Shown piece by piece: positions 25,601 to 33,874 of a DNA stretch of 64,000 bases (within the stretch, counting starts at the first letter, position 1; each line of letters starts with the position of its first letter). The notes under the pieces were generated by a model. That model was not told where the DNA came from. It saw only the letters and a program-made list of their open reading frames with translations, and made no database searches. A program made the position numbers and the translations under genes. The DNA comes from Terebella lapidaria. Lineage: Eukaryota > Annelida > Polychaeta > Terebellida > Terebellidae. Where the stretch lies: assembly GCA_949152475.1 (NCBI GenBank), contig OX424556.1:52844451-52908450 (forward strand), given 5' to 3'.

Positions 25601-28600
25601 ACTGACACTGTCTGTTGTAACAGTGATGCTGACTGACACTGTTGTAGCAGTGATACTGACTGACACTGTCTGTTGTAACAGTAATACTGACTGACACTGT
25701 CTGTTGTAGCACTGATACTGACTGACACTGTTGTAGCAGTGGTACTAACTGACACTGTCTGTTGTAACAGTAATACTGACTGACACTCTCTGTTGTAACA
25801 GTGATACTGACTGACACTGTCTGTTGTAGCAATGATACTGACTGACACTGTTGTAGCAGTGATACTGACTGACACTGTTGTAGCAGTGATACTGACTGAC
25901 ACTATCTGTTGTAGCGGTGATACTGACTGACACTGTCTGTTGTAGCAGTGATACTGACTGACACTGTCCATTGTAGCAGTGATACTGACTGACACTGTCC
26001 GTTGTAGCAGTGATACTGACTGACACTGTTGTAGCAGTGATACTGACTGACACTGTCTGTTGTAACAGTGATACTGACTGACTCTGTCTGTTGTAACAGT
26101 GATACTGACTGACTCTGTCCAATGTAACAGTGATACCGACTGACACTGCTTGTTGTAACAGTGATACTGATTGACACTGTCTGTTGTCGCAGTGATACTG
26201 ACTGACACTCTGTTGTAGCAGTGATACTGACTGACACTGTCTGTTGTAACAGTGATACTGACTGACACTGTTGTAGCAGTGATACTGACTGACACTGTTG
26301 TAGCAGTGATACTGACTGACACTGTCTGTTGTAACAGTGATACTGACTGACTCTGTCTGTTGTAACAGTGATACTGACTGACTCTGTCCAATGTAACAGT
26401 GATACCGACTGACACTGCTTGTTGTAACAGTGATACTGATTGACACTGTCTGTTGTAGCAGTGATACTGACACTGTCTGTTGTAGCAGTGATACTGACTG
26501 ACACTGTCTGTTGTAACAGTGATACTGACTGACACTGTCCAATGTAACAGTGATACCGACTGACACTGCTTGTTGTAACAGTGATACTGATTGACACTGT
26601 CTGTTGTCGCAGTGATACTGACTGACACTGTCTGTTGTAACAGTGATACTGACTGACTCTGTCCGATGTAACAGTGATGCCGACTGACACTGCTCGTTGT
26701 AACAGTGATACTGACTGACACTGTCTGTTGTCGCAGTGATACTGACTGACACTGTCTGTTGTAGCAGTGATACTGACTGACACTGTTTGTTGTAGCAGTG
26801 ATACTGTCTGACACTGTCTGTTGTCGCAGTGATACTGACTGACACTGTCTGTTGTAGCAGTGATACTGACTGACCCTGTCTGTTGTAGCAGTGATACTGA
26901 CTGACACTGTTGTAACAGTGATACTGACTGACCCTGATGTAGCAGTGATACTAACTGACACTGTCTGTTGTAACAGTGATACTGACTGACACTGTCTGTT
27001 GTAACAGTGATACTGACTGACTCTGTCCGATGTAACAGTGATGCCGACTGACACTGCTCGTTGTAACAGTGATACTGACTGACACTGTCTGTTGTCGCAG
27101 TGATACTGACTGACACTGTCTGTTGTAGCAGTGATACTGACTGACACTGTCTGTTGTAGCAGTTATACTGACTGACACTGTCTGTTGTAACAGTGATACT
27201 GACTGACTCTGTCCGATGTAACAGTGATGCCGACTGACACTGCTCGTTGTAACAGTGATACTGACTGACACTGTCTGTTGTCGCAGTGATACTGACTGAC
27301 ACTGTCTGTTGTAGCAGTGATACTGACTGACACTGTCTGTTGTAGCAGTGATACTGACTGACACTGTCTGTTGTAACAGTGATACTGACTGACACTGTCT
27401 GTTGTAACAGTGATACTGTCTGACTCTGTATGTTGCAGGTCGGCATGGCAAAGCCTCAATAAACTGCTGGACACTGCCTCCCACTGTGGCTACTATGCCC
27501 ATGGACTGACACACACCTGGGTCCAGTTTTATGCTGTCACTTCCTCTCAGCCTCAAATCAACCTGTGGAACCTGATGGAGGACTTGGAGAGTGCTCGGCC
27601 CGACAACATCAGGTCTGACCGCCAAACTTCTGATTTGTGTGTGGCTGTTTGTTGCAGCAAGAAGTTTGCAGTAGTTTGTTTGGTTGCAGGAACACAGAAC
27701 AGGAGGACCTGGAGCTGATTGTCAGGAATAAACTGCGAGAAGTTATGATGAAAGTCGACTTGGAGGAAGTCACCAGTAAACTGGTCAGTAGCCAAGTCTT
27801 CTCGTTAGTCTTATCCTTAACCAAGTCCTCTGAGTGGAATGTCTGTGTAATCTGTGCATGTTTGTGTGTAGTATTTTTGTGTACTCAATTCCACCTCAAT
27901 ATCCATACTTCCGGTCCCATGAGATGACGTAGTGCATCGGATGGTCAATTAGCAGTGTGATCCGGATGTACGCAGTCGGGAAGAATTTATCACGCGTAAC
28001 AAACAGTCGAAAAACGTTGTCAATTTCGGGGATAAGAAGAATAAATACGGACTAGAATCTTCATGACATCACAGAGACTCTTTTGGACATAAATTGGAAC
28101 GCTCTACAAACTTTTTCTAGGAGTTTTCTGAAGGGAAAAAATTTCCAAGGAACAATTCATGGCAGAAACGGCGAAAATGCGCCTCCGTGAGGGAACACAA
28201 AAAACCCCTGCCAAGTGCGCACCGGGTGCAAAACACACACCAAAAGCTGGGTCAGCTGGTGTAGACGATTTAGAAAGGGAAATATTCGTCGTTGCGGGTG
28301 CGGCTACTGACTCAGAGCCAAACCTCGCCGGGGGGAAAAACACCCCGATTGCCGCCATTACTGGGGGGCGCCCCCAGCCAAGCCACGGCCAAATCTCGCA
28401 CCAGGTCCTGGGCGAGAGTTCAGGCGAGACTTTCGGCAACAAAATGGCCGCGCCCATGGAACCACCGGTCTGGGCCAAAGCTTTGCTCGAAACCCAACAA
28501 AACTTCATGCTGCAGTTTGCAGAGACACTTTCATCTTCACATAAACGATCCGCACATGACATGTCGGACGATGAACAATCCGAAGACGAATCTCTCGATG

Positions 28601-31600
28601 AACGAACGGCCCAAGTTGCTAAAAAACGATGCACTGACGGGCCTATCTTTTCTAGTGCTACCGCTACTAGCGGTGATTGCCTAGACGATCTGGACATGGT
28701 CTCTGTCAACGATCAGTCTCCAGCAGACGAGGAACAGGATGAAGTTTTGGATGAATTGCAACAGTTCTTTGGGAGTGCTGATACAGTGGGCCCAGACCTT
28801 GAAGAAAAATTGGCAACAGTTGTCAACACAAGTCTCAGAGTGCAGGTGCCTGACCAGAAAATTACAGAGATATGCCAGGCGGTCCACAGGCCGAAGAATT
28901 GCCCTGGTCTGACAACACCAAAGGTGAACCCGGAAATTTGGGACAAAATTCAGCGGCATACACGAAGCAGAGACCTGGGTATGCAGAAGCTACAAAATTT
29001 CCAGGGAAAGGCAATGACACCATTGCTTACTCTCATCGAACAGCTTCGGGAAGCAGCCAAAACAAGGACGCCAACAGAACCGGGGGCTGTGCGTGGCTGG
29101 CTGAAGCTGGCATCTGATGCATTCCGTATCATGGCGTTCGCGTTCGTCAAGACGACAAACCAGAGGAAGGACTTCATAAAGCCTGACCTCAACTCAACCT
29201 ACCGGCAAATCTGCTCGGACCAACAGGCGGTCACGGACTCGCTGTTTGGCGATGACCTCCCACAAAAGATAAAAGAGATCAACTCCGCTCAACGGCTTGG
29301 GTCACAGGTGCAGGGCAACGCTCGTGACAAATACAGGTTTCAGCGCCATCATCAACATGGAAGACAGTTCCAGCACAAAGGGAAAAGCCGGTACGCTGGG
29401 GGAAAGAAGGATTTTTTGGCGTATCGGCCGAGCCCAAAATTCCGTCCAGCAAAGGACAAAAAGTGAACTCCGGCTCGGCTGCTCAAAGGATGACTGAAAA
29501 TGAAGTGAGTGTTGGTTATCTTGATGGTAACACTGATGTGAAAAACACACCACAAAACTTTGTAGCAGGAAAGATCAGTGGCCACTGCATACAATGGCAG
29601 GACGTAACTCAGGACCCAGTAATTCTGGGCGTCGTTCGAGGCATATCATTAGATTTGCCTCCTGACCTAAACCAGCATTGGATTCCAACGCCAATCCAGT
29701 TCAATGATACTGAAAAAAGGGTTATGCAAAATGCTATTGATGACTTGACCGCTAAGGGTGTGATTCATCAAGTTGAACCATGTCAAGGCCAATATCTGTC
29801 GAACATTTTTATGAGACTAAAAAAAGACGGATCATGTCGGTTGATTTTGAACTTGAGGAAACTAAATGAATCTTTGCCAAAACAACATTTCAAAATGAGC
29901 ACTCTTAAAAGTGCCCTCCAACTAATCACTCCAGGTTGCTGGTTTGCATCTATTGACTTAAAAGATGCATATTTTTCTGTGAATATTATGGAACATCACA
30001 GAAAATTCTTTCGTTTCTTGTGGAACGATCAGCTCTTTGAGTTCACAGCTATGCCTAATGGGCTTAGTCCTGCTCCCAGATTTTTCACAAAAATTATGAC
30101 CCCAGTGTTTGCCTCCTTGCATCGTATTGGACATCAGAATGTGTCATACATTGATGACAGTCTTTTGCTTTCTGACACGCCAGAAGAATGTAGGAACAAT
30201 GTTCATGACACTGTCACCCTGCTGGATAAACTTGGGTTCACAGTTCACCCAAGCAAATCTGTGTTCATTCCAACCCAACAAATAGTTTTTCTGGGGTTCA
30301 AACTCAATTCAGTACAGATGCCAGTCAGACTGACCAATGAAAAGTCATCCAAAATCATTGCAGCTTGTAAGGATATTCTAAAGCCTAGGCTGATAGCCAT
30401 TCAGGCAGTGGCAGAATTGTTGGGGAAATTAGTTGCGGCCCAACCAGCAGTCCCTTGTGGGCCCCTATATTACAAAACTTTGGAAAACGAGAAAAACGCT
30501 GCACTTAAACAAAACAAAGGAGAATTTTCAGCACTCATGCAAATTAGCAGTGACTCAAAATCCCATATTCAGTGGTGGATTCAGCATTTGGCTGAATCAG
30601 AAGCTACTCTGAGGGATAGACCAGTGGATATTCGTATCAATAGTGACAGCTCCCTCTCTGGTTGGGGTGGGGTGTTCCAACCACTTGGACTTCAAACTGG
30701 AGGTTTTTGGAGCACCGAAGAACAACAGCATCACATAAATTTCCTTGAACTTTTGGCGGGGTTCCTCACCCTCCAATCCCTGTGTTCGGATAAACAAAAC
30801 ATTCACATTCGGCTCATGATGGATAATCAGACAGCTGTGTCATACATCAATAAAATGGGGGGCCGCATGGAAAAATTGAATGCTTTGGCACGACAAATTT
30901 GGCTTTGGTGTCTGCATAGAAACATTTGGCTTTCTGCAGCACATGTACCCGGACAGCAAAATGAATTGGCTGATAAACTGTCACGTAAACTCCATGATGA
31001 TATGGAGTGGAAACTAAACCCTGGTGTCTTCCAAAAACTTGTCGATCTTTTTGGGGAACTCAAATTGGATTTATTTGCTACAAATTGGATTTATTTGCTA
31101 CAAGCTTATGTAGCATGGCGTCCTGATCCATATGCAGTGGCCATTGATGCTTTCTCGGTTGAATGGAATACTAATGGGCTGTATATCTTTCCACCTTTTA
31201 GCCTACTCGGACGCATTCTTCAAAAACTCCAGCACGACCGAGGGTGAGCAGTGGTGATTTTTCCAGTTTGGGACACACAGGTCTGGTTTCCCAAACTTCT
31301 TTGGATGCTGGTCGCAGATCCAGTTTTGTTGCCAGACACCAACAACATCCTGATGTTGACACACAGACCTCACGTCAAGCACCGCCTCCACAAAACGCTC
31401 AGACTCGCTGCGGGGCTTTTATCCGGGCATCTCCAGTGCTGCGCGGATTATCAGCGCACGTTGTGGACATCATCATCTCGTCCTGGAGGGAAACCACGCA
31501 AAAACAATATGGAACATACCTCAGACAGTGGGCAGCATTTTGTGATCAAAGACAAGCTAATCCGTTTCAATCAAGTATTGATGTAGTTTTGGAATTTCTT

Positions 31601-33858
31601 GGACACCTGTTTCAAAAAGGACTGGGATATAGCGCCCTGAATACCGCCAGGGGAGCGCTGTCTGTGATTTCCGAGACAGCAGTGGGGAGCCACACACTGG
31701 TTACTCGTTTCATGAAAGGGGCATTCAACCGACGGCCAACACTCCCAAAATATCAAGTCACATGGGATGTATCTGTGGTATTAGATTACCTCAAGACTCT
31801 GGAACCATTGAGTAAATTGTCATTGAAAATGTTGCCATGTAAAGTGGTTATGTTGTTGGCCCTTCTGACAGGACAAAGAGGCCAGACCATTCATGTGATG
31901 AACATTCAAGATGTAATCATCGGTCCAACCAAAGTTGACATTCACATTACCTCACTCTTAAAACAAACCAGACTGGCAAAACAGTTAGAACCAATCACTA
32001 TACCTGCTTACTCAAAGGATCCCAGATTGTGTATAGTTCGGTGTTTGAACATTTATATATCCAAGACAAAGAAACTTAGGAAGGGGGACAAGTTGTTTAT
32101 AAGTACTATTGCCCCTTTCCACAGCATAAGTCGAGACACAGTGTCTAGGTGGTTGAGGCTGGTTCTGCAAAAAGCTGGTATTGATACTACTGTGTTTGAA
32201 CCACATAGCACTCATATGGCGTCCACTTCCAAGGCTAAAAGCTTACATGTTCCTGTGAGTACTATACTCAAAGCTGGAGGTTGGGCGTCAGAGTGTTGTT
32301 TTAGGAGGTTTTACGACAAACCCATAAGACAACAGACAAATGAATTTGCTCTTGCTTTGTTGCAATCTGCTTAGATGTACATGTACTAGGGTTAACATTC
32401 CTCACATATATGTTATGTGGTTGTGCTCTGTATTATACTCTAGAGTTTATCAATAAATTGTGTGGAAAATTATCTTTCTATTAATATACGTTGTAAAATA
32501 ACTGACATAGATACATGGGCTCTAAATTTCTCATGGGACCGGAAGTATGGATATTGAGGTGGAATTCAAAGATTAAACGAGACTTACCTGGAAGTTGAAG
32601 TTTGATCGGGATTCCACCGATATATCTAAATACTTTCGGTCACGTGCCCACCCTTTTAACCCACCCTCGGCACATGCATGTATCTATGTCACTCTCAAGA
32701 CTGACGATCCGATGCACTACGTCATCTCACGTGACCGAAAGTATTTAGATATATCGGTGGAATCCCGATCAAACTTCAACTTCCAGGTAAGTCTCGTTTA
32801 ATCTTTGAATTAAATCTGTTTATGACATATTGGTGACATATATTCTGTTAAGTACTTTGTGTATTCTGTTTGTGTGCTGAGTTTGTGTACGAAGTTTGTG
32901 TACTCTGTGTACTCGGTTTGTGTTCTAAGTTTGTGTACTCTGTGTATGTATTCTGCTTGTGTACTTTGTGTATGCTGTATGTGTACCCTGCTTGTTGAAG
33001 TTGTGTGCTAAGTTTTTGTTCTCTGTGTGTTTTGTTTGTGTACTAAGTTTATGTACTCTATGTACCTTGCTTCTGAACCCTGTTTTGAGTACTAAGTTTG
33101 TGTATTCTGTTTTTGTATTCTTTTTGAGTACTCTGTTTGTGTACTCTGTGTACCCTGTTTGTTTACTAAATTGATGTACTCTGCGTATTCTGTTTGTGTA
33201 CCTTGTTTGTGTACTAAGTTTGTGTACATGTTTGTGTATTCTATTTGTGTACTCTGTTTGTGTACTCTGTGTACCCTGTTTGTTTACCAAATTGATGTAC
33301 TCTGCGTATTCTGTTTGTGTACCTTGTTTGTGTACTAAGTTTGTGTACATGATTGGGTACTCTATATGTGTACTCTGTTTATTGACACGTGTGTCTCACT
33401 CCAGTACCATGTCTGCTCTGACAGGTTAGGACCAAGCTGGAGGAGGAGTTGGGGATGAGTCTACAGCAGCACAAACACTTTGTCGACCAGGAGATGATTG
33501 TGATTCTGCGTCAAATGGATGCTCCGTCTCAAATCTTTGACTACCTCTATCTTGGCTCTGAGTGGAATGCATCCAACCTTGATGAGCTTCAGAAAAATGG
33601 GTAAATTAGCGAATAGTATTTTATTGAGTTAATTGGCTAGGCTATCTGCCGAAGAATTCTTGTGGTTGTAAAACTCGCATCCAGCATGAAATACTGTTAT
33701 GGCGTTTGCAGAATCGGCTACATCTTGAATATGACAAGAGAGATTGACAATTTCTTCCCTGGCATCTTTCGTTACAAGAATGTAAGAGTGTATGACGTCG
33801 ATGAGTCAGACCTTCTTCGGCATTGGGAGGAAACATACAAGTTCATTAACAAGGCCAG
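19655..33858 (+). CDS. SSH: Slingshot protein phosphatase (SSH), 8 internal exons, 5' and 3' partial
   Basis: Exons: 19655-19746, 21638-21699, 21836-22017, 22113-22178, 27439-27612, 27690-27783, 33425-33600 and 33712-33858; 993 nt in phase without stops. Slingshots dephosphorylate cofilin/ADF and so promote actin turnover. Seen: LSESYVSFKGAALIL (N-terminal SSH signature), DIHAHLQSM, AWVRYMAVV, GFHI...YIFKPVSVQAMW and WNLMEDLESARPD (SSH-N region). A DEK-C-like segment follows (DLELIVRNKLREVMM...VTSKLVRTKLEEELG). The start of the dual-specificity phosphatase domain is FDYLYLGSEWNASNLDELQ and YILNMTREIDNFFPG, ending KFINKAR. The catalytic HCxxGxxR exon is not in the window. It must lie beyond 64000, because 33859 onward shows only intron-type repeats and transposons. 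Introns 1, 4 and 8 carry giant minisatellites and intron 6 a DIRS element. Identification is by recalled homology to vertebrate SSH and is strong. Confidence 0.93.
19832..21637 (+). repeat. 42-bp minisatellite of the intron 1 3' splice site, exactly 43 units
   Basis: 1806 bases = 43 x 42 with no indel. Each unit is ACATCCACGCCCATC, then ATTTGTAAATTTGACT, then CTGTATTACAG. The true exon 2 (21638) starts with the same 15 bases, ACATCCACGCCCATC, preceded by TATTACAG, so the unit is a duplicated acceptor plus the exon edge. A branch-point-like TTTGACT precedes each AG. Three AGs are changed to AC (near 20586, 21006 and 21467). Confidence 0.97.
22199..27424 (+). repeat. 27-31-bp minisatellite of acceptor-like units in intron 4, about 180 units
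   Basis: The unit is CAGTGATACTGACTGACAC followed by TGTCTGTTGTAG; a shorter form lacks TCTG. It fills nearly all of the intron between 22178 and 27439. The real acceptor of exon 5 (TCTGTATGTTGCAG|GTCGG) reads as the last modified unit, and TCTGTATGTTGTAG also occurs inside the array near 22550 and 22735. Longer blocks are repeated: 23400-24000 resembles 25900-26470. The minus strand is nearly stop-free, giving spurious SVSQYHCYN-type ORFs. Confidence 0.95.
27887..27924 (+). repeat. DIRS left inverted terminal repeat
   Basis: Starts AATTCCACCTCAATATCC and is the perfect reverse complement of 32529-32566. Confidence 0.9.
28159..29466 (+). CDS. DIRS ORF1, gag-like protein (435 aa)
   Basis: First ATG at 28159 follows a 270-base leader after the inverted repeat; stop TGA at 29464-29466. 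It is likely the structural (capsid-like) protein of the element. The N-terminal third is low-complexity, followed by acidic stretches (DDEQSEDESLDER and ADEEQDEVLDELQQFF). The C-terminal half has a helical region (WLKLASDAFRIMAFAFV...QRKDFIKPDL...SLFGDDLPQKIKEI) resembling DIRS gag as I recall it, and a basic, Gln/His-rich tail (YRFQRHHQHGRQFQHKGKSR) suited to nucleic-acid binding. No CCHC knuckle is visible. It overlaps ORF2 by a few bases. Confidence 0.8.
   Translation: MAETAKMRLREGTQKTPAKCAPGAKHTPKAGSAGVDDLEREIFVVAGAATDSEPNLAGGKNTPIAAITGGRPQPSHGQISHQVLGESSGETFGNKMAAPMEPPVWAKALLETQQNFMLQFAETLSSSHKRSAHDMSDDEQSEDESLDERTAQVAKKRCTDGPIFSSATATSGDCLDDLDMVSVNDQSPADEEQDEVLDELQQFFGSADTVGPDLEEKLATVVNTSLRVQVPDQKITEICQAVHRPKNCPGLTTPKVNPEIWDKIQRHTRSRDLGMQKLQNFQGKAMTPLLTLIEQLREAAKTRTPTEPGAVRGWLKLASDAFRIMAFAFVKTTNQRKDFIKPDLNSTYRQICSDQQAVTDSLFGDDLPQKIKEINSAQRLGSQVQGNARDKYRFQRHHQHGRQFQHKGKSRYAGGKKDFLAYRPSPKFRPAKDKK
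29490..31247 (+). CDS. DIRS ORF2, reverse transcriptase-RNase H
   Basis: The frame is open from 29463 (GTG); the first ATG is 29490. Reverse transcriptase motifs: RLILNLRKLN, ASIDLKDAYFSV (first catalytic Asp), MPNGLSPAPRFFTK, and NVSYIDDSLLL (YxDD box). RNase H motifs: DIRINSDSS (Asp), HINFLELLAG (Glu), LMMDNQTAVSYINK (Asp), and HVPGQQNELADKLSR (His/Asp). The C-terminal DLFATN...YVAWRPDP and IFPPFSLLGRIL stretch is usual after DIRS RNase H. No methyltransferase domain is seen, unlike DIRS-1 itself. A 20-bp direct tandem duplication (AATTGGATTTATTTGCTACA) lies at about 31063-31103, inside the DLFATN region, and the frame stays open. Stop TGA at 31245-31247 overlaps ORF3. Confidence 0.93.
   Translation: MTENEVSVGYLDGNTDVKNTPQNFVAGKISGHCIQWQDVTQDPVILGVVRGISLDLPPDLNQHWIPTPIQFNDTEKRVMQNAIDDLTAKGVIHQVEPCQGQYLSNIFMRLKKDGSCRLILNLRKLNESLPKQHFKMSTLKSALQLITPGCWFASIDLKDAYFSVNIMEHHRKFFRFLWNDQLFEFTAMPNGLSPAPRFFTKIMTPVFASLHRIGHQNVSYIDDSLLLSDTPEECRNNVHDTVTLLDKLGFTVHPSKSVFIPTQQIVFLGFKLNSVQMPVRLTNEKSSKIIAACKDILKPRLIAIQAVAELLGKLVAAQPAVPCGPLYYKTLENEKNAALKQNKGEFSALMQISSDSKSHIQWWIQHLAESEATLRDRPVDIRINSDSSLSGWGGVFQPLGLQTGGFWSTEEQQHHINFLELLAGFLTLQSLCSDKQNIHIRLMMDNQTAVSYINKMGGRMEKLNALARQIWLWCLHRNIWLSAAHVPGQQNELADKLSRKLHDDMEWKLNPGVFQKLVDLFGELKLDLFATNWIYLLQAYVAWRPDPYAVAIDAFSVEWNTNGLYIFPPFSLLGRILQKLQHDRG
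31244..32374 (+). CDS. DIRS ORF3, tyrosine recombinase with a substituted catalytic Arg
   Basis: The frame opens at GTG 31244, overlapping ORF2 by four bases (GTGA), so translation may be by reinitiation or frameshift. The recombinase joins the circular cDNA into the genome. Seen: N-terminal SAM-like core domain (SSWRETTQKQYGTYLRQW...FLGHLF), box I LLALLTGQRGQTIHV (Arg present), box II PHSTHMASTSKA, GGWASECCFRRFY (Trp and nucleophile Tyr). In DIRS recombinases box II is normally HSTR; here the Arg is His (CAT at about 32212). One transition from CGT would explain it, so this copy is probably unable to integrate by itself. Otherwise full length, no stops. Confidence 0.9.
   Translation: MSSGDFSSLGHTGLVSQTSLDAGRRSSFVARHQQHPDVDTQTSRQAPPPQNAQTRCGAFIRASPVLRGLSAHVVDIIISSWRETTQKQYGTYLRQWAAFCDQRQANPFQSSIDVVLEFLGHLFQKGLGYSALNTARGALSVISETAVGSHTLVTRFMKGAFNRRPTLPKYQVTWDVSVVLDYLKTLEPLSKLSLKMLPCKVVMLLALLTGQRGQTIHVMNIQDVIIGPTKVDIHITSLLKQTRLAKQLEPITIPAYSKDPRLCIVRCLNIYISKTKKLRKGDKLFISTIAPFHSISRDTVSRWLRLVLQKAGIDTTVFEPHSTHMASTSKAKSLHVPVSTILKAGGWASECCFRRFYDKPIRQQTNEFALALLQSA
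32529..32566 (-). repeat. DIRS right inverted terminal repeat
   Basis: Ends GATATTGAGGTGGAATT-type on the plus strand and is the perfect reverse complement of the left repeat over 38 bp. It overlaps the neighbouring palindrome by four bases. Confidence 0.9.
32563..32811. repeat. Perfect 84-bp inverted repeat with 81-bp loop next to the DIRS right end
   Basis: Arms 32563-32646 and 32728-32811 are exact reverse complements (start AATTCAAAGATTAAACGAG). Loop bases 32703-32729 are the reverse complement, with one mismatch, of 27920-27946 just inside the DIRS left end (TGAGATGACGTAGTGCATCGG). It may be the DIRS internal complementary region displaced outward, or the ends of a related DIRS element. 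The right arm reads CTTCCAGGTAAGT, a strong donor-like site; the left arm carries the same sequence in reverse. Confidence 0.85.
32850..33390 (+). repeat. TGTGTACTCTG-type degenerate minisatellite at the 3' end of slingshot intron 6
   Basis: Irregular repeats of TTTGTGTACTCTGTGTACC with variants (AAGTTTGTGTAC, ACCTTGCTT). A block near 33140-33235 is repeated at 33258-33350. The same motif (TTTTTGTGTACTC) lies just left of the DIRS insertion at 27874-27886, so the DIRS element landed in this repeat. Confidence 0.8.
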
Positions 33859-33874
33859 GTAAAATATACTAGTT

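Larger units (their letters stand above)
27887..32566 (+). mobile_element. DIRS-type tyrosine-recombinase retrotransposon in slingshot intron 6
   Basis: About 4.68 kb bounded by 38-bp perfect inverted repeats (27887-27924 and 32529-32566). It has three overlapping plus-strand ORFs: gag-like, RT-RNase H, and tyrosine recombinase. Terminal inverted repeats instead of direct LTRs, and a recombinase instead of an integrase, are the established DIRS hallmarks. No clear target duplication is visible, also as expected for DIRS. AATAAA at 32452 is a likely polyadenylation signal. All three ORFs are open, so the insertion looks fairly young, but the recombinase has lost a key residue (see ORF3). An 84-bp palindrome abuts the right end. 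Confidence 0.9.

Noticed and set aside
22151..27625. Overlapping minus-strand ORFs with SVSQYHCYNRQCQ repeats
   Set aside because: Antisense of the intron 4 minisatellite. Several frames are open at once and composition is dictated by the unit.
27887..32566. LTR retrotransposon or retrovirus-like element
   Set aside because: No direct LTRs, protease or integrase. Inverted ends and a tyrosine recombinase identify DIRS.
19655..33858. Slingshot as a processed pseudogene
   Set aside because: Introns are present with consistent phases, and the reading frame is intact over 331 codons with conserved motifs.
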